Source of the DNA: Fictibacillus barbaricus
GTDB taxonomy: Bacteria > Bacillota > Bacilli > Bacillales > Fictibacillaceae
Length of the DNA stretch: 49,921 bases
Assembly: GCF_014635025.1 (NCBI RefSeq)
Contig: NZ_BMCE01000009.1
Coordinates: 1-49,921 of the forward strand
Direction of reading: 5' to 3'
Shown one piece after another: positions 31,985 through 42,700 of this stretch (within the stretch, counting starts at the first letter, position 1; the number at the start of each line of letters is the position of its first letter). Below the pieces are notes generated by a model. The model ran no database searches and was not told the origin of the DNA. It worked only from the letters and a program-made list of their open reading frames with translations. A program made the position numbers and the translations under genes.

Positions 31985-33421
31985 TTAAATCATCTTTACT
32001 CCGTGGCGCTCAAATGCTGCAGCTTCTAGAATGGACATCCCTTGACTCTCGGCAACTTGAGCCAGTTTGTCCGAAACTTGCGGTGCAAAATGCTTCGAAG
32101 GAACAGCATAGGACATTTCCCTTGCGCGCGCAGAGTTTCTGCGTTGGAACGGTCCCCAAATGGCAAAGGTTTGACCTGGGGTTTGAATATTGACAAAAAG
32201 CGTGTTTCCATCAGGCGAGAAGACAGGTCCTGCCAATTCAGATCCACTTTGACGATTGGCGGCAAAAGGATAGACTTTGCCTTCTGGGGTAATTCCCATA
32301 AGTCGATCTTGTCCTGAACCATCTTCTGCATACCAAAGGTCTCCCCAAGGAGTCATACAGATATTATCTGGATATTCCATGTCATGTGCATCCGTTCCCT
32401 CATAGAAAAGCTCCAAGGTATTGGTTGCAGGGAAATAGCGGTAAATACGCCCAAGATTTTTTTCGCCGGCAGAGGTATCATCGAACCAGAAGACACCCGC
32501 TTGGAAGAACGCTCCCTCTAGTCTACTGAACTTAATGCAGTTATGTTTAGCGGCATCCTCACGGCAGAGATGAGGATCTAGTTCCTTCCAAACAATCTGA
32601 AATTTTTGTCCTGTTTTAAATGTGCTTGCTGATGGATCAGTTACCGCTTCAATCGCCGCCGCATAAAGCTTACCGCCTTTTTGTAACGCGCCGGGTTTTT
32701 GGCTTAAGTCATTTGGGATAAAACGGTAAAGGTAACTTGGGCTTGAATCCTCTGTTAAGTATACATATCCTGTCGCTGGGTCAATTGCACAGGCTTCGTG
32801 TGAAAAACGTCCCATATCCTTAATTGGAGTTCTGGACATTTCGTTCTCCGGCTGTGTCGGATCCACTTCAAACACATATCCATGTGTCGCAGAACGTGTT
32901 TCTTCACAAGTCAGCCAAGTGCCCCAAGGAGTCGCTCCACCAGCACAATTTCTAATTGTACCTGAAGAGGTGACATATTCTTCGATAACTTCTCGATTTG
33001 GGCCTACAACTACAGCCGTTGTACCACCTTGAGCAGCGGCATCATAAGGATTGCTTCCAAATGCTGCGCCTCCCCCCAATTCATGATTACGAACAAGGAT
33101 GGTCGTATTGTTAGGACCTTCAAAAGCTGCCATTCCATCAAAGGCTCCAGGGATTTTTCGCCCATCAGTCATTAGACCGCCTTCTTTAGAAATAATTTTG
33201 TAATGAAAGCCTTCTGGAAGATCAAGAATGCCATTTGGATCAGGCAATAATGGACCATATCCGCCAAAGCCGCTGGTTGGATTATTAGTTGTATCCGCTA
33301 ATGCTTTGGAACCAAGTGCTAATACTCCAGTTGATCCTAGGGTAAGAGCAAGTGTGCTCATTCCTCCCGCTTTTAAGAAATCTCTCCTGTTCAAGCCCTT
33401 TTTAGATGTTTGATTTTCCAT
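31985..33421 (-). CDS. PhoX-family (DUF839) Tat-secreted phosphatase
   Basis: A 478-residue PhoX-like protein. The N-terminus has a twin-arginine signal, NRRDFLKAGGMSTLALTLGS, so it is exported folded. The body contains NHELGGGAAFG, GTIRNCAGGATPWGTWLTCE, FSHEACAIDPATGYVYLTED and GDLWYAEDGSGQDR, features of the PhoX/DUF839 propeller whose members use calcium and iron to cleave phosphate esters. The start has GGGAGG upstream. Beside it lies a metallophosphatase on the other strand, pointing to phosphorus scavenging. PhoX (not PhoD) is the best family label. Confidence 0.9.
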   Translation of the reverse strand: MENQTSKKGLNRRDFLKAGGMSTLALTLGSTGVLALGSKALADTTNNPTSGFGGYGPLLPDPNGILDLPEGFHYKIISKEGGLMTDGRKIPGAFDGMAAFEGPNNTTILVRNHELGGGAAFGSNPYDAAAQGGTTAVVVGPNREVIEEYVTSSGTIRNCAGGATPWGTWLTCEETRSATHGYVFEVDPTQPENEMSRTPIKDMGRFSHEACAIDPATGYVYLTEDSSPSYLYRFIPNDLSQKPGALQKGGKLYAAAIEAVTDPSASTFKTGQKFQIVWKELDPHLCREDAAKHNCIKFSRLEGAFFQAGVFWFDDTSAGEKNLGRIYRYFPATNTLELFYEGTDAHDMEYPDNICMTPWGDLWYAEDGSGQDRLMGITPEGKVYPFAANRQSGSELAGPVFSPDGNTLFVNIQTPGQTFAIWGPFQRRNSARAREMSYAVPSKHFAPQVSDKLAQVAESQGMSILEAAAFERHGVKMI

Positions 33422-34361
33422 AATAAATAATTCCTCCCTATCAATATTTTTCTATCTATTGGTAGTTTAGTTAGGGAACTTTAAGAATTAATAGGCTTTT
33501 TGTAATGATTAGTTAAATAAATTTAAAGAAATGTAAAAATACTTCGGAAAGACCGACTAAACGGATTTCAAAATTATGTGTCCTAATGTTCAATCGTCTT
33601 ATGTGAAGATCTAGATAGTAACATTACATGATCCCAAAGAGTACTTTCTCCCACACCCAAATTTATCTCCTTTTAATACATTTCCACCTTGTCTAAACCA
33701 TAAATTGAAAACTCATTCTCCGTCCTTCAGACAAACATAAATAGAGTGGATTATAGGTATCTGCTTCTACAGCAACTCCTACAATCCACTCGTACTCATC
33801 GTTTATTGAATAAAAATGGTTTATAAACCTCATTTACTTATGGTATGGTTCCCTACGATTAATCCGAAACGGCTACTTTAGACAACTCATATGCTATTTG
33901 TACAGCCGAGTTCCCCTATCACTCCCTACATCAAAATTATTTGAAGCAATTTCATTTATCCTTTATTTACTAATTTACAACCAATAAATCAAAAAAATTG
34001 ATATTTTTTTAAAAAGAAGAAAATGATCAATATTGCAAAAATTTACGTTAGATCTAAACTCTATTAATATTTGTCCCTTACCATTAAGCAGATTGGTAGA
34101 TTTGATTCTGGAGGGGGCGGTTTTAGAATAATGTCCGGCCAATAGAATGTATCAGTGAGTTGATATGCTAAATTGGGTGGAAATCTTGTAGAAAGAGTTG
34201 TATAGGATCAATGCTTGCGAATTTAGCTCAAAAACTTTACGACGAGGGAGGTACAACAAGATTCGACGTTAACCATTTCCTAATCTATAAATGTATTGAA
34301 CGGTGTAGAAGATACGGTCGCGGTAATCGTAGAAAATTAGAATTCCTGGAGGTTTTCTGTA
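33422..34361. other. intergenic region between divergent phosphatase genes
   Basis: About 940 bases without a convincing gene. It holds a long imperfect hairpin at 33744-33791 (GAGTGGATT-TAGG/CCTA-AATCCACTC with one mismatch). At 33501-33539 lies an AT-rich tract with TTTACA/TTTAAA/TTTAAC-like hexamers on the minus strand, which loosely recalls PhoP boxes but is too AT-rich to trust. A short plus-strand frame at 34211-34444 overlaps the start of the next gene and is not protein-like. Confidence 0.5.
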
Positions 34362-37139
34362 GTGAAAAGAATTATATCCATTTCCCTCGTAATAATGATG
34401 TTATTCGGTATGGTATCGGTCACCACATACGCAGAAAAAGATAATGCCAGCAAAGATGCCAATCCCCTTATTTCATCGATTAAATTTGATAATAATTTGA
34501 AGGACGATGCAAATCAACAAGATTTGATAGCAAAAGGGAATTATAGTTTTGTAGACGGTGTATTACCCGGAACCAAAGCTCTGCACTTAGAAAGCGGAAA
34601 TGGCAATTATGTCAGTACGCCGCAGAGCTTGAAATTTGGAGAAGAGAGTTTTACCGTATCCTTCTGGTATAAGGGCGACACTAAAAATAATAATGTCATA
34701 TTATCGAACAAGGATTTTAGTAACGGCTCTAACGCAGGCTGGGCGATTTACACATCAGCCAATTCGATCAACATGAATTTTGGATTCCCGACTGCAAAAG
34801 TAAAGAACATTTCCTTTGGGCGCAACACGTTTGATGCTTCCGATTGGCGTTACGTGACATTTGTTGTAGACAGAGATAAAATGCTCGCATCGCTTTATAT
34901 TGATGCTTACAAAATGGCTGAAACTTCGCTGAGGCACGGATCTTTAGATACGTCCAATCCTTTAAATATAGGTAGCGACGGATTGGGCAACCTCGGCGGC
35001 AATTCATTCGGTATCGCTGATCTGATGATTCAGAAAGGCGTATTAAGCACTGATGTAGTTCAAGCTAATTATAATAGTTACGCTGGACATGAAGTAGATA
35101 TGAACGCACTTAACGACACCATATCAGAAGCAAGTGCAATCGTAGAAGGCGGTCGTGACAACGGCTTCAGCAAAACCGATTTTAAATATTTGAAAAAGGC
35201 CTTGAATTATTCAAAAACGGTTACAAGAACGCAAAAAGTAAAATTCTATACACAGGAAACCATCAATTATTACGAACGTGAACTAAACAATGCCATATTT
35301 ATCTATCAAAAAAGCAATAAAACATTAACTCCCCCCGGTTTAAATGTAACTATAAACAGTGACACGGAAATCAGCAGTAATCCCGCTGCAATCGCGCGTG
35401 TGGAAGACGATATGAGAAAAGCCATGAGCGTGTTCCCGCATTCCGATGTCATGTTGATTCCCGGCGACGTTACCGGCGGTAACAAAGCCAGTGAATATGT
35501 TTGGATGGGTGAGCTTACAAAAGTATACAATAAACTTCAAAGTGAGGGTTTATTTGACAGTACGGAGTTGTTAATGGTTAGAGGCAACCATGATATGGGC
35601 GGCGCCGAAAACCTAATACCTATCGGTTCGGCGGGCGCATGGAACGAAGCAACGCAATCGTACGATAACAATTTCTTTAACAGTGCTTATCGGGTCAAGG
35701 TAAAAGGATACAATATTGTCGGTTTTGACGCAAATTACAATAACCAAAATACGGTGGGAAAAACCCAAAATTACCTCAAAACTATCACAGAAGAAGAGGA
35801 TTATGATCCAACAAAGCCCATATTTGTAATGTCTCACTTCCCTGTAAGCGGAACCGTGTGGGGATCGAGATGGAGCAGCTCGGGAAGTAATGCTGTAGGT
35901 AAATATATTGCCGACAATAATTTGTCGCAGGTGTTTTATATGTCAGGCCATACGCAATACGACCCCACCGACGAACGCTCTCTCCATCAAGGTTCGGCTA
36001 CGTTCCTCGATTCCGGTGCGTCGTCATATTCCAGTTATATTGATGACGGTCCGTACGGCGGATATATAGAAGGCGCGTATATCAAGTATAAAACCACACC
36101 TCGCATCGTGAATTTCTTAGAGGTTTACGGTCCGAAAATTATCATCAAACAGTATAATTTAAGTACGAATGAATTTGTAGGCATACCTCGTGTAGTAAAC
36201 GTTGGCGAAGGCAAAAATGCCTTTACGTACAGCAGGAACGATATAAGAGAACTTATACCTCCGCAGTTTGATGAGGGTATTACAGTCGATTCCATCAAGA
36301 GCAACGAAGTTAATTTTACGATGAAGCAAGCAAATGATAATGTACGCGTTTTGGAATACAATGTTGAGCTTATCAACAAGCTCACCGGGGATGTGGACAA
36401 ATCGTTCAACAGCCTTTCGCTGCCGCTAGACAAACCATTCGATGTATACAGGCAATATAAGATAACAGGGTTATTGCCGAAAACGCCATATCTGCTCAGG
36501 GTATTCGCCGCGGATTCCATGTATAACCGTTCCTCCCAGGCCATTGACATTATAACGAAGGGTGTTAACTTAAACAGCATCACTGCGCCTGCATCGGTAT
36601 CTGCGAACAACGGAACGGCCAAGACAGCGGAAGCTCTGGGATTGCCCACAGAAGTAATTCTTGCAACCGATGGAGGAAATGTGGACGCAAGTGTGACTTG
36701 GGATTTAAGCGGCGTTAGCTACGATCCGGCTATCAAGACGGTGCAGACCTTCTCGGTGCCAGGGACCGTAACCCTGCCTTCCGGAGTTGAAAACCCGAAC
36801 AGCGTTCCATTGACAACAAGCATTAACGTAACTGTTCAAGCAGTTGGAGTAGCTGCAGGCCAAATAACACTAGACAAATCCCAGTACATCCAAGGGGAAG
36901 CTATTAACCTATCCTATACTGGCGCAGCGTTAAACGGGAAAGATTGGGTCGGCATCTACAGAACCGGAGCTGTTCCTCCAGGTGCCGGTGCATCTTTGCG
37001 ATGGAGTTATTTAAAGTCTGGATCTGGAAGAGTTAGTTTAAACAATGGACTGGCCCCTGGCACTTATGATGCACTCTTTTTGCTCAATGACGGTTATACG
37101 GTAGTGGATCGCAAGACATTCCAAGTCGTTCAACCTTGA
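34362..37139 (+). CDS. secreted LamG-metallophosphatase with Ig-like domain
   Basis: A 925-residue exported protein. Order: signal peptide 1-24; LamG/concanavalin-type domain, about 40-245 (FTVSFWYKGDTKNNNVILSN); a helical linker, 250-325; calcineurin-like phosphoesterase, about 328-600, with metal motifs GDVTGG (366), RGNHD (406), MSHFPVSG (490) and MSGHTQ (527); an Fn3-like domain, about 640-735; an Ig-like domain, about 736-830 (TAKTAEALGLPTEVILATD), closely related to the one in the GH92 protein; and a C-terminal domain of about 90 residues (GEAINLSYTGAALNGKDWVG). The start is GTG with GGAGG upstream. It probably hydrolyses phosphate esters or phosphodiesters outside the cell. Confidence 0.9.
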   Translation: MKRIISISLVIMMLFGMVSVTTYAEKDNASKDANPLISSIKFDNNLKDDANQQDLIAKGNYSFVDGVLPGTKALHLESGNGNYVSTPQSLKFGEESFTVSFWYKGDTKNNNVILSNKDFSNGSNAGWAIYTSANSINMNFGFPTAKVKNISFGRNTFDASDWRYVTFVVDRDKMLASLYIDAYKMAETSLRHGSLDTSNPLNIGSDGLGNLGGNSFGIADLMIQKGVLSTDVVQANYNSYAGHEVDMNALNDTISEASAIVEGGRDNGFSKTDFKYLKKALNYSKTVTRTQKVKFYTQETINYYERELNNAIFIYQKSNKTLTPPGLNVTINSDTEISSNPAAIARVEDDMRKAMSVFPHSDVMLIPGDVTGGNKASEYVWMGELTKVYNKLQSEGLFDSTELLMVRGNHDMGGAENLIPIGSAGAWNEATQSYDNNFFNSAYRVKVKGYNIVGFDANYNNQNTVGKTQNYLKTITEEEDYDPTKPIFVMSHFPVSGTVWGSRWSSSGSNAVGKYIADNNLSQVFYMSGHTQYDPTDERSLHQGSATFLDSGASSYSSYIDDGPYGGYIEGAYIKYKTTPRIVNFLEVYGPKIIIKQYNLSTNEFVGIPRVVNVGEGKNAFTYSRNDIRELIPPQFDEGITVDSIKSNEVNFTMKQANDNVRVLEYNVELINKLTGDVDKSFNSLSLPLDKPFDVYRQYKITGLLPKTPYLLRVFAADSMYNRSSQAIDIITKGVNLNSITAPASVSANNGTAKTAEALGLPTEVILATDGGNVDASVTWDLSGVSYDPAIKTVQTFSVPGTVTLPSGVENPNSVPLTTSINVTVQAVGVAAGQITLDKSQYIQGEAINLSYTGAALNGKDWVGIYRTGAVPPGAGASLRWSYLKSGSGRVSLNNGLAPGTYDALFLLNDGYTVVDRKTFQVVQP

Positions 37140-37536
37140 CGTTAAAGAGCATAACAGTGTCCGCATCCATCCAGGGATTGCCCAACGGAACAGCAAAGAC
37201 GACAGCAGCCCTTGGCTTGCCTTCCACATGGAACTGGTTACCGATGCAGGAAGTAAGAATGCTAATGTGACATGGAATGTAGATGCTGCAAACTATGATC
37301 CAGCTCTAAAGATAGAACAGACCTTCACGGTAAATGGAACTGTAACCTTGCCTGCAGGTGTGGTAAATCCGAACAACGTAACATTACACAAGCATTAGCG
37401 TAAGTGTAAATAATGTTCCGGATCACGAACTACTAGTTACGACAGTTAACGCTCCTGCTGGATGGGTCAATCAGGATACAACGAAGCAGCAAACTATTTG
37501 TTGCGAGAAGCTCAATATGTATTGAAACAAAAGTAA
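37140..37536 (+). pseudogene. degenerate Ig-like domain and tail after the metallophosphatase
   Basis: In another frame directly after the stop, SITVSASIQGLPNGTAKTTA, then ALGLPST, then after a frameshift ELVTDAGSKNANVTWNVDAA and FTVNGTVTLPAGVVNPNNV form one more copy of the Ig-like domain. A later frame reads YNEAANYLLREAQYVLKQK before a TAA. This may be the former C-terminal extension of the upstream protein or a remnant of another one. Confidence 0.65.
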
Positions 37537-37770
37537 AGCAATTCAAAGCTTGACCCAAGAGAATAAACACAGATGCCACACATTTACGAATTTTAGGATG
37601 GATCGGTAATGTAACGGGGGAGATTCATTTTCTCCCCCTATTATTATTGATGGATTCAGGATTTTCCACGTTAGGAACTATAATTACGCAAGCCTGTGAC
37701 ATTCCTGTTGAGACTTGCATAGCAATTCCTTCTCTACTTGGTCCATTTTATGAAAAGAGGTCCAGAAGCA

Positions 37771-38877
37771 ATGAATCTAAGAACTTTCCTCTCCTTGTTC
37801 ATCATCGTATTAATTTTGGGGACTGCCACAACTTCATTTGCGCATTCCTCAAGCATGGGTTACTCGAAGTTAAACGTTATAGGGAACCAGATTGACTATG
37901 AACTTTTTCTTGATCAACGAGACTTGCTTGTGCAATTTGATACCAACAAGAATGATAATCTGGAAAACGAGGAATTGCCCTCGCAAAAGGACGGAATCGA
38001 ATCGTTTTTACAGAAAGATCTTCGAATAGATGTGGATTCGAAACCCTTAACGATGGAATTGCTTTCGATGGACGTGACAACAAAGGATTCCACAAGAGGC
38101 GTAGTGTTTCAAATAAGGTTAACCGCTGATGAAGCGATCGAACAATTAAATATTCATTACAATCTGGTGTTTGAAGATGCGCCTGCTCATACGAGTGTAC
38201 TCTTGGTCCATTCAGGGGAATTTCTCTATGAGGATATTCTTGATATTAATAGAAAAGATATTCAGATCACCTTTCCCGCGGCGGAAACTACCGGAAGCTG
38301 CAACGATTGCGGCCATAGAGCTCAGTCCGAGAAGATTGGCTCCGTCCTGTGGAAATACTTTATACTTGGAATCGAACACATTTTGATCGGGTACGATCAT
38401 TTGCTGTTTTTGTTATCCTTAGTATTAATCGCATCTAGATTCAAGGATGCGTTGAAAATTGTTACTGCTTTTACAATCGCCCACAGCATTACCCTTTTCT
38501 TGGTGGCGTCGGGTCGCATCCATGTCATCTCGTCTTGGGTTGAAGCGTTGATTGCAGTAACGATCTGTTACGTGGCCGTGGAAAATATGTTTGTTCAAAA
38601 GGCGAAATGGCGGTGGGTTATGACAGTCATATTTGGCCTAATTCACGGTATGGGCTTCGCCGGGGCTTTGGCTGAAACAGGACTTCCAAAGGACAATCTG
38701 ATTGGCACACTCCTGATGTTCAATTTAGGTGTAGAAACGGGCCAACTAATGGTCTTATGCCTATTACTGCCCCTCTTGATTTGGCTCCGAAGGTTCCCTT
38801 GGTATCGTAAAATGATGATTTCAACGTCTTGCCTTATTTTTGTTCTGGCATTTTATTGGTTGATTCAAAGATTGTAA
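37771..38877 (+). CDS. HupE/UreJ-type membrane protein with EF-hand-like N-terminal domain
   Basis: A 368-residue protein: signal peptide MNLRTFLSLFIIVLILGTAT, then TSFAHS; an extracytoplasmic domain of about 150 residues with an EF-hand-like loop DTNKNDNLENEE near residue 57; and a C-terminal HupE/UreJ-type membrane part with six or so helices carrying conserved histidines in GIEHILIGYDHLLFLLSLVL, FTIAHSITLFLVASG and LIHGMGFAGALAETG. Relatives are metal (nickel/cobalt) permease-like proteins, but the substrate is unproven. I choose ATG 37771, preceded by AAGAGG. It lies beside secreted phosphatases that need metals, which may be relevant. Confidence 0.85.
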   Translation: MNLRTFLSLFIIVLILGTATTSFAHSSSMGYSKLNVIGNQIDYELFLDQRDLLVQFDTNKNDNLENEELPSQKDGIESFLQKDLRIDVDSKPLTMELLSMDVTTKDSTRGVVFQIRLTADEAIEQLNIHYNLVFEDAPAHTSVLLVHSGEFLYEDILDINRKDIQITFPAAETTGSCNDCGHRAQSEKIGSVLWKYFILGIEHILIGYDHLLFLLSLVLIASRFKDALKIVTAFTIAHSITLFLVASGRIHVISSWVEALIAVTICYVAVENMFVQKAKWRWVMTVIFGLIHGMGFAGALAETGLPKDNLIGTLLMFNLGVETGQLMVLCLLLPLLIWLRRFPWYRKMMISTSCLIFVLAFYWLIQRL

Positions 38878-38901
38878 TTAGGCCATGATTTGAATAATAC
38901 G

Positions 38902-38931
38902 AGAGTTATCGGTATTTTGATAACTCTTTTT
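38902..38931 (+). terminator. terminator of the HupE-like gene
   Basis: AGAGTTATC/GATAACTCT stem, loop GGTATTTT, then TTTT. It lies 25 bases after the stop. Confidence 0.8.
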
Positions 38932-39615
38932 AATACCGCGTGGCTGTGTACGTAGTGACGGGTGACAAGAATAGCGATGAAACCGCGTAAGGAATGGGAG
39001 TTTCATCAATAGCACAAATCATTGCGTATCCTTTTAAGTACAGTATACTCACTTTCAAGTTTTGCTTTAGAATAAGGAATTTTTTTATATATACGGTACG
39101 ATGATATTAGTTTGATTTTATTTACAGTTGAACTAAAAGACTGAGGAACGTTCTCGACTGCTAATACATTAAACTTAAATTTATTTTGAAGCTACAATGT
39201 TGGACGTATCTGATTGCCGGTTTGATTTAGGCGACTATGGAAAACAATGTAAAACCCACGCTAAGACATTTTATGGAAATAAAATAGTGCTTTTTCTTAC
39301 TTTAAGGCTTTCCCTTAAGGTAAATACCCTTGTGAAAAGGTAATTTGATTTAGGGATGGATTGAGGGAACAGAAATAGAACAGAAATATTTCTATGTTAG
39401 ATTGTCAGAGGGTTCTTATTACGAACTCCCTAAAACGACCATTTTAGGGAATCGCCTTATTTATCAAGTTTTTCAATATAAGCCTTAGAAATGTAATAAA
39501 AAGTTGGCACTACCCCTTTTATAAATGTATACGGTGCAATTTTCGTGCAATCCCCAAAAAAAAATGATAAATGAGATAGAATGTAGGGTTTATTTTATAT
39601 TAATTATTTTAAAAA
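38932..39615. other. gene-free region with hairpin
   Basis: About 680 bases in which I recognise no gene. A palindromic hairpin TCCCTAAAA/TTTTAGGGA lies at 39427-39450. The repeated GTGCAAT words near 39535 caught my eye but have no further support. Confidence 0.45.
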
Positions 39616-39651
39616 AATAACCCTTTATTCCAAATGGAATAAAGGGTTATT
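39616..39651. terminator. 17-bp bidirectional terminator
   Basis: Perfect stem AATAACCCTTTATTCCA/TGGAATAAAGGGTTATT with a two-base loop, preceded by an A run and followed by TTACTT. It ends the S8 protease transcript on the minus strand. Confidence 0.8.
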
Positions 39652-39780
39652 TACTTGGTAGCTTTAACATAAAGCTACTACAGGTTATGCAACTTTAAGT
39701 TTTTGATGTCTAAAGTTCCATTGTCTGCCACATTTAAGCTAAAGCCCCAGTTAGCCAACCCTTAGCATCTGCCACGAGTG

Positions 39781-42700
39781 TTAGCGCACAGCGTAAGTCT
39801 TAATTATAGTTTGTTCGATTTGACTGCCGTTTGCGTCCCATGCCTTGATGCGAAGCGAAACGTAGCCAGTGTCTGGGTTTTTCACCCACACTTTGTAGTG
39901 GCCATCTTGCCTGTTATCCACTTTTGTTTTGCTCCAGGTTTCTCCGTCGTCAGTGGATACTTCGACCTCGACCCCTTTAATGTCTGGGGTAGCACCTGAT
40001 TGAAGTTCGAATGATAGATCAAAGTGGTCAGTAATGCCACCATTTGCCTTGTTCTCCTCATCAAGTTTAATGTCATACTTCGGCCACAGAAGCGCTAGGG
40101 TTTCCTGCCCACTTGCTGGTCGCTCAGACTTGAACGTCCACGCAGTGCTGGTCTTTGTAGACATTATGAACCCCGTCGGGTGCGCAGTGTCCATCGTGAT
40201 TCGGTAGGTCGCTGGGTTAGGGCTGACCGTTTGCGGCGTACTCAACGAGAACCATTTCCTCTGTGTGAGGAGCTTATCGTCCTGGTACACCCGAACCATC
40301 GTCGTGTCTTCAGGGTATCCAAAATTGCCCCAGTGCCCCGGTTGGCTGTCACTATGTGCTTGCATGTTGAGGTTGAATTTGTCTCCCTCACGGAACGCCT
40401 GTGTGTTCTCTGATTCAGCAGGACCGTTCGCCGCGCCCAGCCATGTCTCTTCGTGCTTCTCACCCGGCAGGTAGTTGCGGAATATGTCCTTCATGCTACG
40501 GCTTATACGATTGTCGTCATAAACCGCGTGGGACCATTGCATATCCTTCATAGTCGGCGACATGCTACCGGTTGAGTACCACTCCTCACGGTCAAGTGGC
40601 CCGTCGACAAATTCCACAACCGAGAAGGTCCCAACCTCTCCTGGGCGGATCGCAGTAAGGGTCTCGCCGAGTACTCTTCCTTTTGTACTGCGGTAGTGTG
40701 CATTCACCACTGCAGAGTTTTCTGCAGTCACTTCGTCGACTGGGTTAGCCGGGATCACATCCGGAATCATCATCGCCATGTTGTACACGTACGGGCTGTT
40801 GGCGATACCCTTCAAGTTGATACTAGTAGCACCGCTTTCGATTCGATCGAAGAGCACCGCTCCGTCGTCTTGTTGAAGGGTCCAGGCCGGAATGGTAATA
40901 CCAGCCGTTTTAAACACGCTAGTCCAGAAAATACCTGGCCCGTCGTAAACAATAAAGACACCTACTGCACCGGCAGCCGTGACAGCTTTGATCTGGTCCG
41001 TAATCGTCGATTTCGCATCTCGAGTGATGACTGCCAGTTTGCCAGAGACGTCCTTGCCGCTGAGGTCTTCAGGTCGTGCAAAGCCGAGGTTGACTGCTTC
41101 CAGTGTCTTTTCGCCGTCCAACTTAGGAGTAAACATGACATGCTCGAGCGGGATCGAACCACCATTTCCGTCATAAGATGCACGGATCAAAGGTGCGTAC
41201 CTGCGCTGCTGGAAGTCGAACTCGAACTTGCCGGTAGTCAACGGCTCCTCCATTGGTACCACGTACGGGTGATCCCAGTACGGTGCCGTATAGCCCTTCA
41301 TGAAGTCTATCGTAAACGGGATGCCATTATTTTGCTGTTGCTGGCGGTATCCTAATTTGTAGCCCATCCCTTCGGACTCCTTTGGAGTAGCAATCTTGAC
41401 CTCTTTGCCCAACTGGGCATCTAACGTGATCGTCTTGTTCGCGTTAATCTCCACATCAGGATCACCTACGAGGGTATGGTTCTCCACTCGCCAATTAGCC
41501 TCATCGTATGTGTTCACGGTACCCATTACTGAGTAACGCCCCTGCGGCACTTCGATGATCTTGATCCCCGTGTCTCTATTTGGGACGATCGTTCTGTTGA
41601 ATCCCGTATCAAGGTTAACCACAAAGACATCACCACTTGATGGGTTTCCGTTACGGTCGATCATTTGAACAGTTAAATCCACTGATGGTACCTTCTTCGT
41701 AGCACCAATGGTCGTGTTTAATGTTTTACCGTCACTTGAAGTAGCCGTAACCACCGCTTTGTAATCGCTTACATTTCCGAATGACGGATCAAACGTCACT
41801 TTCACCGCACTGCTGCTATGGGCAGGAACCATTACTTCTGTCTGGTTTAGTTTAAACATACCATCCGGAGCCAGGGCTCCAGTCTCATTTTTAGATACCA
41901 TATTAAGCGTTAATTTCATCTCACTATCGGATGGGTTGACGTAATTAAATGTCTTCTCGATCGGCTTACTAGTTTCCTCAGCACTTCCAAGACTGACGAC
42001 TGCAGGACTGCTATAGATGTTCGCATCCAGAGCTTTATCAATGCTTACACGTCCGCCTCCCTGCTGATATGCCGTATCGTTGGCAGTTGGCTTAGCCGTT
42101 CCAACCAACACCTGCTTAACTCGGTCAGCTGACCAGTCTGGATGCCTTTGTTTAAGAATGGCTGCAGCACCAGCAACATGTGGTGTAGCCATCGATGTAC
42201 CACTAGCAGTAGTGTAATTAGCGTCAAAGACAGTACCCATAGAGGTTCCTGCAGCACGAGCAGCTACGATTCCTACTCCTGGTGCCGTAATTTCTGGTTT
42301 GACTCGGTAATTCTCAATAATGGGACCACGGCTTGAGAAGTTAGCCAAGACGTCGGTTTTGCTAACTGCCCCAACGGTCAATGCTTTTTCGGCTGCACCT
42401 GGTGATCCAATGGTTTTCTTATCTGGTCCTGCATTACCTGCAGCAATAACAAACAATGTGTTGCTGGTTTGACTCAAGTTGTTGACCGCTTGACTGATTG
42501 GATCTGCGCCGTCACTAGGACTAGCATTACCAAGACTCATGCTGACGACATCGGCCTTTTCCTTGACTGCCCATTCCATTCCAGCGATGACTTCAGAATC
42601 AGAACCTGAACCAGCATTGTTAAGCACCTTCCCAATTAGAAGTTCTGCACCTGGAGCTACGCCCTTTAATTTACCGCCGGAAGCGGCGCCAGATCCCGCG

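Noticed and set aside
33501-33539. Possible PhoP boxes upstream of the PhoX-like gene
   Set aside because: The hexamers are loosely spaced (10-11 bases) in a tract of nearly pure A and T; chance occurrence is too likely. A PhoP footprint or a matrix search would decide.
34211-34444. Plus-strand frame of 77 codons before the metallophosphatase
   Set aside because: It overlaps the next gene's signal peptide in another frame and lacks a ribosome binding site and a recognisable domain.
39530-39560. GTGCAAT words suggesting a phage attachment site
   Set aside because: No integrase, tRNA or second att copy is visible in the window.
40696-41355. Long plus-strand open frame of 219 codons
   Set aside because: It lies wholly within the S8 protease gene in antisense; GC-rich coding DNA makes such frames and it has no recognisable domain.
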